Shown here in pieces: positions 1 through 9,960 of a DNA stretch of 47,938 nt. Every line of letters starts with the position of its first letter. The first letter of the stretch is position 1. Under the pieces are notes generated by a model. The model was given only the letters and a program-made list of their open reading frames with translations, was not told the DNA's origin and did no database searches. Position numbers and translations under genes: made by a program. The DNA comes from Bacteroidota bacterium (GTDB taxonomy: Bacteria; Bacteroidota; Bacteroidia; AKYH767-A; OLB10). The DNA is taken from the NCBI GenBank assembly GCA_016713445.1, contig JADJPB010000023.1:1-47938 (forward strand), written 5' to 3'.

Positions 1-570
1 GTACTAAGACCGTAACCATTATTTTCAATCACAAAATTACAGGTATGAATCATACTGCAGCCACATTGAAATACTCTCATGAAAGTCACCTTCACTCGAT
101 GCTCCGTCGCCGGTAAACACTGCGGTAACATGCAGTTCTTCTTCCGAAAATTTCCCAATGCAACTCCATCGCAACTCCCATCTGCGGACCCCAAATGCGA
201 TGTCATTCCGCAATATGAAACTCTTGTGTTCCCATATGAAACGAACGATCGCGTCCTTTTTAGTAAATCCACCGGCTTAACCTGTGAACTGCAAAAAAAC
301 GATTCAACGGAATTCCACGAACGGCATACACCTACATTTCGGTGCATGGGTAAAAATATATTCTTCGCGGTGAAGCGCCACTGGCTGTCCCTACAGAAAT
401 CGCTTCTTGTCGAACACTGATACTTTGCTCATTTTCGCCTTGACTGAAGTAAAACGAGCATTTTCTCCTCAATCATTCGAGGTTTTAAGAGGGCTTTATA
501 TAAATCGAGCCAGTACTTCATCCGATAGATTCTCGCGACGGAAGTGAAGTGAATGTTCGGTCGATAACAT
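1..570 (-). CDS. 2-oxoacid dehydrogenase E1 component (thiamine-dependent), 5' part, frame-broken
   Basis: Subunit of a 2-oxoacid (branched-chain or pyruvate type) dehydrogenase complex that decarboxylates a 2-oxoacid with thiamine diphosphate and passes the acyl group to the E2 lipoyl arm. Read on the minus strand from the ATG at 570, joined frames give 'ALLKPRMIEEKMLVLL', a segment 'RDRSFHMGTQEF' matching the family's GRDGSFHFG stretch, then 'FTGDGASSEGDFHE' and 'NFVIENNGYGLS'. The last two are the GDG-(about 25)-NN thiamine-diphosphate motif. At least five one-base frame changes interrupt it, so no long open frame is visible; the longest frame over this interval is a plus-strand shadow. 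The gene runs off the left edge, so an alpha-only form and the fused alpha-beta form common in Bacteroidota cannot be told apart. The E2 at 12.9 kb is the probable partner. Family call secure; substrate unknown. Confidence 0.85.
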
Positions 571-592
571 GCTATAAATATTGATGTTGATG

Positions 593-600
593 CAAATGTA
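593..600 (-). promoter_or_regulatory. Bacteroidota -7 element of the E1 gene
   Basis: The minus strand reads TACATTTG, matching the Bacteroidota -7 consensus TAnnTTTG, 22 bases before the proposed ATG at 570. No clean TTG lies at the ideal 19-base spacing, so this is a partial match. It supports the E1 start. Confidence 0.45.
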
Positions 601-916
601 GGCTTTTGACCTTGAAAGCCTTACTTTTTATACCTATCCAAGAAGGTTTTTGATTGTCTTAGTCTTAAGCTAGCCTGTATATTTCTTTTTAGAAAGATAA
701 GGGGATCAGTTAGCGCCAATAATAGGGAGTGGATGTGATGGATGCTGAATTTAATTCCAGAATGCAGAATTAAAATTCAAATTCCCCCTCTGAAATGGTG
801 TTGCGAGCTTTCGCGAATGGTCGCTAGGCTTCGCGATTGGATTTTAGTATGGGGCGATGATAATCCGGTTGAAGTTTAAGCTGCAAACTTCAAGCTGCAA
901 AGATTTTAAAGTGATT

Positions 917-1020
917 ATACATTGATGGGCCACTGATTTATTATGATTATTAAAGATTTTTTAAGATTGATTACAGTAGCATAATGCTTTAAATATAGAA
1001 CACGGATGACGCGGATAAAC
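917..1020. repeat. dispersed intergenic repeat, copy A
   Basis: Contains 'cattgatgg', 'cactgattta', 'ttaagattg.ttac' and 'agaacacggatgacgcgg' in the same order and similar spacing as 9676-9808. Both copies lie between genes and neither encodes a protein I recognise. It could be a decayed non-coding or miniature mobile element; I see no terminal repeats or target duplications. Confidence 0.55.
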
Positions 1021-1095
1021 ATGATTTTTCATGGTTGCGTATTAGTAAAGATTCCTATTTTCGTATCGATTCGTAACCTGCTTGCTGCAAGCAAG

Positions 1096-2630
1096 TTAGT
1101 AACCAATCACCACTTTCTTAATAACTCGCCCTTCGTTACAAACTATCTCCAACAAATAAAGCCCCTTCGATAACTCTGGAATCTCTAACGTAAAGGCATT
1201 TCCGAAATTTCTTTTTTCTTGAAAAAGCAATTGACCTTGCATGTTATAAAATGCACATTGGATTTCTTCACATGTTCTTCCTAAGCTAACATTTATTGAG
1301 TTTTGTGTTGGGTTTGGATATATTAATACGTGACTTGCTTGCCATTCGTCTATTCAACACTTAATGTATCGCATGGACTTCCAACAAGAGGCCCTAAACG
1401 GTAGTTGGGGAAATAGGGAGGCAATCCTGAATTAGGTGAAGGAAGTACAAAAGTATTATACTCCATATTGCAAAGTGTATCTATACTATCGGGATAATTT
1501 ATAACTGATAAATTGCATGAATAACAGTGTCCAAAGTAAATTTTACCGTCAGCTGCAAGTTCAGGCTCACATGCTGCACTTGCTGTAAAGGCACTAAGAC
1601 CGTTGCAAGCTATACTATCTAGTGTAGGATCAATTAATAATCTACTATTTTTCACTCCATTTGGCTGGTAATACAAACTGAGGTCGTATTGAGCTGTAAC
1701 ACTACCAGCATTATCGCCTGCTCTATATAAAAATCTGGAATTAGGTGAAAAAGCACTGTAGAATTCAGCAGATGCACCTGTGTTTAACAACAGCGGATCT
1801 GAAAAAAGACCCGAACATCGGTTAAATTTATATAAAACCATATTGAAATCATCTCTTACTTGAAAATATATGGTTCCATCAGGCGAAAAATTTGAAACAG
1901 CTGCATCGAATTGTACCATTTGAGGTCCAATGCTTTGTACGGCGTTAAATTGAATTCCATTAGGCGTAAACAATACTTTTTTGAAAGAATTGTTACAATT
2001 CTCTTTCACAACTAACCACCAATCCCTCCCATTGGCATGCTTTACCGCTGATAATCCAGTCAGATGAATTAAGGTGTCAAATATTGCTATATTATTTGCT
2101 GAAACAATACCTCCTAAACCCCCATTTAAAGTTTTATCAAGAACCGTATAATAGAGATGAGTAGACAACCACCCCCAACCATTGGAACAAGGACCAGAGG
2201 CGACAATAGAAAGTTCAGGTACACAATAAAAGAGAACAAACTTATTTGAATCATCAGGCCAAGGAAGAAAGATATATTGATGTGCTCGATTTAGACCAAA
2301 CGGAGCGAGCATTGTAGTATAACTTGTTTGTAGTATACCACCTGGAATTGGTTGAAACATACGATTGTAAATATTTATCCCATTGGTGACAAAAAGCAGA
2401 TTACCATTTGAATCTGAAATATTGGCATTGGTATGAACAAAGGGAATATATCCATTTGTTAAAGTAGCTTGAGGATTTTGTCCTCCAGGAGGGAAGTGCA
2501 CTAATGTATTATTGTTTAGTGAATCATATCCAGTAGAAATAACCCAATTAGCATCACGGTATTGAGCAAAAGTGTTTTTGCTCAATACCATGATGCATAT
2601 AAACATATACGTAAAAATATTTACCTTCAT
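1096..2630 (-). CDS. secreted protein with T9SS type A sorting domain
   Basis: Exported protein of about 510 residues, probably released or surface-anchored through the type IX secretion system. Residues 1-22 form a signal peptide ending near 'TFAQ'. The body (to about residue 425) has repeated segments with 'NANISDSNGNLLFVTNG', 'NFSPDGTIYFQ' and 'SAFSPNSRFLYRAG', the pattern of WD40/PD40-like beta-propeller proteins that Bacteroidota secrete. The open frame stops at 1350, but shifting one base restores 'HVLIYPNPTQNSINV' and runs to the stop at 1096-1098, ending 'GRVIKKVVIGY'. That is the typical Por secretion tail with PNP-containing strand, Gly-rich turn and basic end. The ATG overlaps the stop of the upstream fragment (ATGA), so the two were probably translated together. 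Specific function unknown. Confidence 0.8.
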
Positions 2631-2835
2631 TTAAGCACTACTAGTTTTTTAGTTTTTGACCCATCATTACAGTAGAGTTTAATAGTGTAAACACCAGAGG
2701 CCAATTCATTTATGTAAATATATGAATTTTATGAAATAACAACTATAATATCACAGTCACCCCACTGTAAATTCAAAATACTTACATTATAGCATTGGTC
2801 AAACAGGTTAAATAATTGTACTCTTATTAAATGAG
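2627..2835 (-). pseudogene. 3' fragment of a second T9SS cargo protein
   Basis: On the minus strand, two frames joined near 2725 give 'LFNLFDQCYNVSILNLQWG' and then 'YIYINELASGVYTIKLYC', 'KTKKLVVLK' and a stop that overlaps the start of the next gene. The 'L.SGVYxIKL...KKLVV.K' ending is the end of a T9SS type A sorting domain. The upstream body is missing because the fragment abuts a 50-base palindrome and then the end of lon. It is either a remnant left by a deletion or a collapsed assembly. Confidence 0.6.
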
Positions 2836-2885
2836 CGGAGGTGGATCTAGAGACAGAATTAATTCTGCCTCGATATCCACCTCCG
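2836..2885. repeat. 50-base near-perfect palindrome, possible terminator after lon
   Basis: Left arm 2836-2860 and right arm 2861-2885 pair at 22 of 25 positions with no spacer, beginning cggaggtggat and centred on aattaatt. It sits 27 bases past the lon stop. There is no U-run, so it would be a cruciform or an unusual terminator rather than a standard intrinsic one. Confidence 0.7.
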
Positions 2886-2911
2886 TATTATTGAAATATA
2901 ATTTAAATAAT

Positions 2912-5222
2912 TTATTTTCTGCCGACTACTTTCTTGGATGAAATGGGTTCGTTGGTGTTGGCCTTGCCATTCATCACAATTGCATTTTTTACTTTTTGTG
3001 AGGTGAGGGCTACTTCAAGTACGTTTTGCTGCAAGAATTTTTTCTTTGATTCCACCTACGGGTAATACTTTTCCGCGCAAGGTGATTTCGCCGGTCATCG
3101 CTAATTTATTTTTTACTCTGCGCTGTGTAAATAAGGAAGCTAATGAAGTGAGCATGGTGATTCCAGCCGACGGACCATCTTTCGGAATGGCTCCTTCCGG
3201 TACATGCATGTGAATATCCCACTCGTCAAAGTAACTCGATTTAATTCCAAATTCTTCGGCGTGTGCTTTTAAATAGGCCAATGCAATGACAGCCGATTCT
3301 TTCATCACATCCCCTAAGTTTCCAGTGAGGGTTAATTTTCCAGTTCCCTTTACTGATGGATGATTCAATAAACAATACACTTCCACCATTTGGACTCCAA
3401 CCTAAACCCGTTACTACTCCAGCAGTTTCATTGTTGATTAATTTATCGAGAATAAAACGCGGCGCGCCCGATCTTTTCATTACATGCGTCTCCGTTACTT
3501 TGGAGGGTGCATTTTTCATCCATAAGCTACCATCTTGGCAATGGAACGAACTACGGATGCAATGCACTTTTCTAAAGTTCGTACTCCACTTTCCCAAGTA
3601 TACTGCTCAATAATTAATTTCAACATGGGAGGAGGAATGGCTAATTGTCCTGCTTTTTAATCCGCGCTTCAAGTTGTTTCGTTACTAAATGCTTTTGTGC
3701 GATGTGCACTTTCTCCTCGATGGTATAACCGCTGATATTGATAATCTCTAAACGATCTAACAATGCAGGCTGAATCAATTCGTGAGTTCGCAGTAGCGAT
3801 GAATAATACTTTGCTTAAGTCATATTCAATCTCCACGTAGTTATCATAGAACGTTGTGTTTTGCTCTGGATCTAATACCTCCAACAATGCTGAGGAAGGA
3901 TCGCCGTGAAAATCGTTTGTTAACTTGTCTATCTCATCTAAAATAAAAACGGGATTGTTTGATTTCGCTTTCTTCAAATTTTGAATGATACGTCCGGGCA
4001 TGGCACCGATATACGTTTTACGATGTCCGCGAATTTCCGCTTCATCTCTCATTCCACCCAAAGACATGCGTACATATTTTCTTCCCAATGCTTCTGCAAC
4101 CGATTTTCCAAGGACGTTTTCCAACTCCAGGAGGTCAACCAAACACATGATGGGCGACTTCATATCTTTCTTCAACTTGATCACCGCTAAATATTCGAGA
4201 ATACGATTCTTTACTTTTTCTAAACCGTAATGATCACGATTTAAAATTTTCTCTGCGCGCTTTAAGTCGTAAACATCGGTGGTATGTTCTTCCCAAGGAA
4301 GTTCGAGCAACAACTCGAGGTAATTCATGGTCACTGAATATTCGGCAGCGGCGGGATTGATACGATTCAATCGATCCATCTCTTTATTAAAAACTTCTTC
4401 CACCGACTTATTCCATTTCTTCAACTTCGCACGTTCGCGCATCTCCGAAATTTCTTTGTCGGGCGTATTCCCGCCAAGCTCTTCCTGAATTGTTTTTAAC
4501 TGTTGATTTAAAAAATATTCGCGTTGCTGTTTATCGAGATCTGTTTTTACCTTGCTCTGGATTTGATTTTTCAATTCCAGCATTTGCAATTCCTTGGTGA
4601 GATGTTCGAGCACACGTGTGGCACGATCTTTCAAATCGTTCATCTCTAAAAGCATTTGTTTCTTTTCCACATCAGCATTCATGTTGGAAGAAATGAAGTT
4701 GATGAGAAACGACGGACTCTCAATATTGCGAATTGCAAAACTTGCTTCCGATGGAATGTTTGGCGACTGTTCGATGATCGCCATGGAAATATCTTTCAAG
4801 GAATCAACGATAGCATTGAATTCTTCATCCTTCTGAATATTGGGAACATCAGAAAAAGCTTCCACCTTCGCTTTCAAATATGGTTCATCTTGTACGATGT
4901 CGCCAATTTTAAAACGACGATCCTCCAACTTCGGATCTTCAATGCTTACATCTTTTTGTGAAACCACACCAATGATTCGATCACTAGCATAAGCATCTTT
5001 AATGAGTTTGATGGATTTATCGCGACCTACTGTAATTGGAATTACAACACCAGGAAAGAGAACCGTATTTCGTAGAGGCAGCACCGAAACAATTTCCGGC
5101 ATCTGCTCATTATTCATTTGTTCTTCGTCCTCATTGGTCAGCAGAGGTATCAATTCCGGCTCATCGTCGCTGATTGGCATCTGACCAATAGGCAGTTCAT
5201 TATTATCGAATTGTGATTTCAT
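2912..5222 (-). CDS. lon: ATP-dependent protease Lon, frame-broken
   Basis: Cytoplasmic AAA+ serine protease that degrades misfolded and regulatory proteins. The start 'MKSQFDNNELPIGQMP' is followed by the substrate-binding domain ('SVLPLRNTVLFPGVV'), coiled coil, AAA+ module with Walker B 'PVFILDEIDKL', and the protease domain with catalytic Ser in 'PKDGPSAGITM' and Lys in 'GGIKEKILAA'. The end is reconstructed as 'VALTSQKVKNAIV' to the TAA at 2912-2914. The Walker A loop is scrambled by two compensating one-base losses near 4105-4145. Restoring one A and one G gives PPGVGKTSLGKS. Two longer stretches, about 30 residues in the N-domain ('EDRRFKIGDIVQ') and about 35 residues before the C-terminus, also appear missing. 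About 770 codons remain, against roughly 800-820 for the family. The protein is almost certainly functional in the organism, with the defects arising in the assembly. Confidence 0.93.
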
Positions 5223-5794
5223 TTTCTAAATTTATGTCAGTTTGGCAGTAATCAGGGGAAAATTAACAAAATCCACCCTATTTCAATCATTATGCCAATG
5301 GGAATTCATCTTTCTTTTTAGTCTAATTCCTTTGAAGATGGAATATTACTGTCAGTAAGTCCATCTACTTTGAGGAATCTACTAGTAAACTACACTACCA
5401 TCTAAAAAAATCGGACATCTGTCATATAAATTTTAGTTTTAATTTAAGATTCTAGTTCAATATTACTTGTTACTTTCTTTTACGTGAAAAGAAAGTAACC
5501 AAAGAAGCACGCCACCCAACACCAACCCATTTTTGCGGTTTCTGCTTTCTATTTTCTTTTGCAACCACTGAACAATCTTTTGTGCTATCTCTTTACTTCA
5601 TCGGTTCAGCAAAAATCGGTTCGCGCTGTTGCGTGGACGTCCTCCGCGCTCTTCCGAACAATATTCCTGCTTAATAAAATTTATTTCTCGAATTACGTTC
5701 CATTGAACGAAAGTATAAGTATTGCTTCTAAATAATTGTCAGGATTAATCCCGACGAGGCCCAAATGACATTTCTAATGACAATTTTGGGATTA
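5223..5794. other. intergenic region with dispersed repeat
   Basis: No credible gene is visible. The middle part (about 5464-5670) begins with a perfect hairpin and continues with 'aagaagcacgccacccaac', a block that looks like a common intergenic repeat. The rest is AT-rich sequence before lon (promoter side) and after the GlmU-like gene. Confidence 0.55.
5469..5499. repeat. 13-base inverted repeat with 5-base loop
   Basis: Arms gttactttctttt and aaaagaaagtaac pair perfectly around the loop acgtg. This GTTACTTTCTTTT/AAAAGAAAGTAAC hairpin marks the edge of the repeat block at 5464-5670. Its role is unknown. Confidence 0.7.
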
Positions 5795-6995
5795 TTAATC
5801 TTCCGCAGTTGGATGTAATTGCATCAAATACAAATGACTCAAAATATTTTTATCGGCTTCTGTCATGACTATATTTCTGCGGATCATTACTTTTTCTGCC
5901 AATTGTATTGCCTTGTCAATCACAAACATTTCTGATGCATGATCGGAACCCCAACTGAAAGAGGGCACCATCTTCGGAGGAAACCCGGCACCAAAAATAT
6001 TTGCAGAAACACCTATAACAGTTCCTGTATTAAACATGGTATTGATGCTACATTTACTATGGTCGCCCATAAACAATCCGCAAAACTGCAAACCAGTTCC
6101 TTGAAATCTTTCTCTACATAATTCCAAACCTTTACTTCCGAATAATTATTTTTCAAATTGGAAGTATTAGAATCCGCACCTATATTACACCACTCACCGA
6201 TCACTGAATTCCTAAAAATCCATCATGTGCTTTATTACTATTTCCATAAATCAAGGAATTACTAATCTCTCCTCCTACCTTGGATCCTGGTCCAATGGTT
6301 GTTGCGCCATACACCTTGGTTCCCATCTTCAGCACCCCTTGTTCACCCAATGAAAATGGACCACGCACCATACTTCCTTCCATGACCTCTGCATCTTTTC
6401 CTATGTAGATGGGCCCGGTGGAAGCATTTAAGATCGCGCATTCTACTTTAGCACCCGGCTCTAAAAATATATCGGAAGGCTGAAATGTTTGGTTGCTCCC
6501 TGAGATCACTGCCGACTTCCGTCCTTTCGTAAGCATTAGAAAATCGGAACGCAACTCAACATCGTTCATCGTAAACAAATCCGAAGGATGCTGAATCAAT
6601 TTCAGATCACCAATAAATTCAATCGTTTCAAAATCCTTAAACTTCTTCAAACTCTCCATGCCCACCAACTGATCGCGATGAACGGCGGCTGCCAACACTC
6701 GATCTTTATATTGAATTTGCTGACCAACCTTCAAAGCCTGCACCATTCTTAACATTCCATCATCCGGAAGCAATGCGCCATTAATTACTAAACATTCACT
6801 GCCACTTGATAAGGGATATCTACCTGATAGATAAAACTGAGTTAACGATCCGGAAGTTCCTTTTGGAACCCCTAAGAGCATTTCCCATTTGCTCCTAGTA
6901 GTCAGGATTCCACAACGCAGGTCGCCCACAGGTCTTGTAAAAACAAAGGGTAATAATTGATCACGGTACTGATCGTCAGCGAGTATTAGTTGCAT
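5795..6995 (-). CDS. GlmU-like sugar nucleotidyltransferase / acyltransferase-fold protein
   Basis: Member of the Bacteroidota GlmU family, about 395 residues when three frames are joined. The N-terminus 'MQLILADDQYRDQLLPFVF' followed by 'TRPVGDLRCGILTTRSKWE' is the degenerate nucleotidyltransferase signature of this family. The second half is a left-handed beta-helix: 'GPIYIGKDAEVMEGSMVRG', 'GVLKMGTKVYGATTIGPG' and, after frame changes near 6200 and 6120, 'FCGLFMGDHSKCSINTMFN' and 'TGTVIGVSANIFG'. Classical GlmU makes UDP-GlcNAc, but these homologues lack the full catalytic set, so the substrate is uncertain. The two breaks are single-base shifts with homology continuing across them, and are probably sequence errors. 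Confidence 0.8.
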
Positions 6996-7378
6996 AGTCT
7001 ATCCAATTATGCAGTGAAAATAATATATAAAAAGCAATAATCGAATAAATTCCTTTAAAATATTACCTCGTATAATTGTCGCGAGGATCCGTGATTAGAT
7101 TAAAATTAAATTAACGAATACTTATTACATAAAACAATTTTTTAAGTTTGCCTCTCAGCGGCCCTAAAAAACACGACGCCTTTCTCCATCTGGTCATTAC
7201 TAGCTGCCGCCTCTCCCTCTGCCGGGGGGGGGGTTCCTTAATCTCTGTAATTTATTGGTATACACCAAAAAATAATAAGCTTCAAAAGGTTCTACATTCA
7301 AAATAAAAATCACATAAAATAACATGAAATGAAAAGGACAGATAAGTGGCCAACAACGACCACAATTCAGTTGAATTT
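6996..7378. other. divergent intergenic region with a G10 tract
   Basis: It separates two divergently transcribed genes and should hold both promoters. I see no clear TTG/TAnnTTTG pair. A run of ten G lies at 7224-7233 in an otherwise AT-rich area, next to a C/T-rich stretch. Nothing here looks coding. Confidence 0.5.
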
Positions 7379-8901
7379 ATGATCTTCGCAACCATGTTAT
7401 TTAACATTAAAAACAGGCTTTTTTTCGTGATTCTTATGCTGATGTGTACGAGTCAGTTGAAGGCCGATTACGTGTGGACCCAAAACTGCCTAAAAGGGTA
7501 TGAAGCAGTGATTGCTCTCGATTTTGAAGCTGCCGACAACTACATCTACAAAGAAAAAAGAGAGCGTCCCGAAAATTTATTAAGTCTGTACATTGAGAGT
7601 CAAATGGATTTGATAAAATCATTTGTGGATGAAGATGAAGTTGCATTGGATGGAATCAAGATACGCAATGAACAAAGAATTGAGATATTAAAAAAGCACA
7701 AAGGAAAATCGCCTTACCAACGGTTATGCATAGCCGAAATGTACATACAACTGGCCATCGCTAGAGCACGTAAAGATGAATTTTTTGGTGCTGCGCATGA
7801 TATTCGTAAAGCATTCAAGATGTTGGAAGATAATCAAAAGGCCTATCCCAACTTTTCTCCCAACTTAAGAGGATTAGGTCTGATCCACGCTGCAATTGGC
7901 ACCATCCCAAAAACTACCAATGGGTAGTAAATCTTATTGGATTAAATGGAACTGTGCAACAAGGATTAGGCGAATTAAAAAAACTTTTAGCTTCAACCTA
8001 TCGTCAAGAAGAATATGCTTACATGCGCGATGAAACCATCATGATATTGACTTTTCTCGAGCTAAATTTAGGAAAAGACAAAGACAACGAACTCATTCGA
8101 AAAAGATTTTATCCTGTAAAAGACATCGAACACAAACCACTACTTCTTTTTTCCAAAAGCATCTTTCATTTTGCTGCAGCGGAAAACGACAGCGTCATTG
8201 ATTTATTATCGCAAAGCAGAAAAGTGGTTAAGCACCAACCTTTACATTACTTACATTTCATGGAAGCCAATGCACGTTTATACAATACGGATTTTACAGC
8301 AGAAGCACTCTACAACTCCTACCTACAATCGTACAAAGGCAGCACTTACATTATGTCGGCTCGGCAAAGAATTGCATGGATCCACTTATTAAAAGGAGAC
8401 GAAGCGGGATACAATAAAAATATTGCACACTGCAAACCCAATAGCAAGTCTGAAGAGCTCACCGATGAAGACAAAGCAGCCATCAAAGAAGCCGACAGCA
8501 AAGAAACGCCCAATCCACTCCTCTTAAAAGCACGTTTACTTTTCGATGGCGGATATTATCCAAGAGCATTAAATGAATTAGCAGGGAAATCTCTCACCCA
8601 TTTCCAAGGCATCAAAGCACAATTAGAATTCACCTATCGCTTAGCGCGCATCTTCGACAAGATGGAGAAAAACGATAAAGCGGAGCAGCTATATGAGATC
8701 ACCTATAAATCTGGTCTCCACCAAAAATATTATTACTCGGCGAGCGCAGCCCTTCACCTTGCCCAACTCTACGAAGAACAAGGCAACAAAGAAAAAGCCG
8801 TAGAGTTCTATAAAAAAACACTTGCTCTCAGAGAACACGACTACCAAAACAGCATCGACCAAAAAGCGAAGGCTGGACTTGGTAGGCTCGAATCGAAATA
8901 A
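7379..8901 (+). CDS. exported TPR-repeat protein, one frameshift
   Basis: Protein of about 505 residues with an N-terminal signal or anchor segment ('NRLFFVILMLMCTSQLKA') and helical repeats. I chose the ATG at 7379; an ATG at 7394 is also possible, and a GTG at 7346 only adds residues before the signal peptide. One base change near 7905-7925 joins '...LIHAAIGTIPK' to 'NYQWVVNLIGLNG'; the rest is open to 8901. Clear tetratricopeptide patterns sit near the C-terminus ('EQLYEITYKSGLHQKYY', 'AALHLAQLYEEQGNKEKAVE'). Such proteins usually act as periplasmic scaffolds. No catalytic residues are apparent and I cannot assign a pathway. It is followed by a repeat-bearing gap and an independent methyltransferase gene. 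Confidence 0.75.
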
Positions 8902-8933
8902 TTGGTGGGTTGGTGGGTTGGTGTCGCGAGGCT

Positions 8934-8949
8934 TCGCGATGGTGGATTA
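8934..8949. repeat. tcgcgaggcttcgcga palindromic repeat
   Basis: Near-perfect 16-base palindrome. The same motif occurs as a perfect palindrome at 11521-11536 and in degraded form at 800-838, always between genes. Confidence 0.6.
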
Positions 8950-9018
8950 ATCAACGCTGCGATCGTTGCTAAACGCTGCTAACTCCGCGTTTAAAGATTA
9001 ATATTAATAAAACGAAAT

Positions 9019-9660
9019 ATGGAATTCATCTCCCCTGAAATACTCCACTACTGCGAGTCGCATACCAATCCTGAATCTGAGTTGCTGCAACAACTCAATC
9101 GCGATACGTATGCAAAAATTTTAAATCCTCGTATGCTAAGTGGGCATTTACAAGGTCGGTTTTTGGCCATGATGAGTCAGATGATTCAACCCAAAAACAT
9201 TTTAGAAATTGGAACTTACACAGGCTATTCTGCACTTTGTTTGTGCGAAGGATTGGCTGAAGATGGTAAACTCATCACCATCGACATCAACGACGAACTT
9301 GAAACCTTTTCCTCGAGCTTTTTCAAAAGAAGCAAGTACGAAAAAAACATTCAAGCTCTGGTTGGCGATGCATTGCAAATTATTCCTACTCTTGATCTCG
9401 AATTCGAATTAGTATTTATCGACGCCGACAAACCCTCCTACAGCAAATACTTTGATTTAGTCATTGACAAAATGAGAAGTGGTGGAATCATCATTGCCGA
9501 TAATGTTCTATGGAGCGGACACATCTTAAAACCCGAATCAGAACAAGATTTTGATACGAAGTGCCTACATCAATTCAACGAAAAAGTAAAAAATGATCCA
9601 AGAGTTACCGTGACGATGTTACCGGTGAGGGATGGAGTGAGCCTTATTCGAAAGTTTTAA
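9019..9660 (+). CDS. class I SAM-dependent O-methyltransferase
   Basis: Cytoplasmic methyltransferase of the caffeoyl-CoA/catechol O-methyltransferase family, 213 residues and intact. Motif I 'ILEIGTYTGYSALCLCEGL' (about residues 61-79) binds S-adenosylmethionine, 'LITIDIND' supplies the acidic residue contacting ribose, 'FIDADKPSY' holds the metal-binding Asp, and 'GGIIIADNVLWSG' is the later metal/substrate motif. The substrate in bacteria of this family is usually unknown. It stands alone between two repeat-containing gaps. Confidence 0.88.
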   Translation: MEFISPEILHYCESHTNPESELLQQLNRDTYAKILNPRMLSGHLQGRFLAMMSQMIQPKNILEIGTYTGYSALCLCEGLAEDGKLITIDINDELETFSSSFFKRSKYEKNIQALVGDALQIIPTLDLEFELVFIDADKPSYSKYFDLVIDKMRSGGIIIADNVLWSGHILKPESEQDFDTKCLHQFNEKVKNDPRVTVTMLPVRDGVSLIRKF

Positions 9661-9675
9661 TTTTCGCCGTAACTA

Positions 9676-9808
9676 TGCATTGATGGAACCTACCTACACT
9701 GAAGTTTCGGCAGGCAGGCACTGATTTAATATGATGGATGATGATGTTTTAAGATTGTTTACCATTACATGATGTTAAACAATTAGAACACGGATGACAC
9801 GGATAAAT
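9676..9808. repeat. dispersed intergenic repeat, copy B
   Basis: Shares ordered blocks with 917-1020 ('cattgatgg', 'cactgattta', 'ttaagattg.ttacca', 'agaacacggatgacacgg'). It is followed to about 9875 by 'gccgttgcgttaacgttgcg'-type low-complexity sequence, a style repeated at 8951-8995 and 27552-27598. The gap 9661-9960 holds no gene. Confidence 0.55.
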
Positions 9809-9960
9809 CGGATTTTCACGGATTTTTCGCTGCAGCCGTTGCGTTAACGTTGCGACCGTTGCGTTTAAGCTTTGAGCTGTATTAAGTCGAAGATCTATAT
9901 CACTTTCTCTAATCAAATTCCTGTATTTCAATCAATAATTTCATACTTTCGTTGTTACCT

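Larger units (their letters stand above)
571..1095. other. intergenic region with dispersed repeat remnants
   Basis: No coding frame is convincing here. It carries three kinds of repeat debris that recur between other genes in this window: a 'cagaattaaaattcaa'-like stretch at about 758-782, imperfect copies of the tcgcgaagcttcgcga palindrome at about 800-838, and a longer element at about 917-1020 that resembles 9676-9808. Confidence 0.6.

Noticed and set aside
79..420. 113-codon plus-strand open frame at the left edge
   Set aside because: It is antisense to the E1 dehydrogenase gene, whose motifs are clear on the minus strand; the plus-strand product has no protein-like features.
4594..4961. 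Two plus-strand frames opposite lon
   Set aside because: They lie fully antisense to the Lon N-terminal and coiled-coil region; no start signals or family match.
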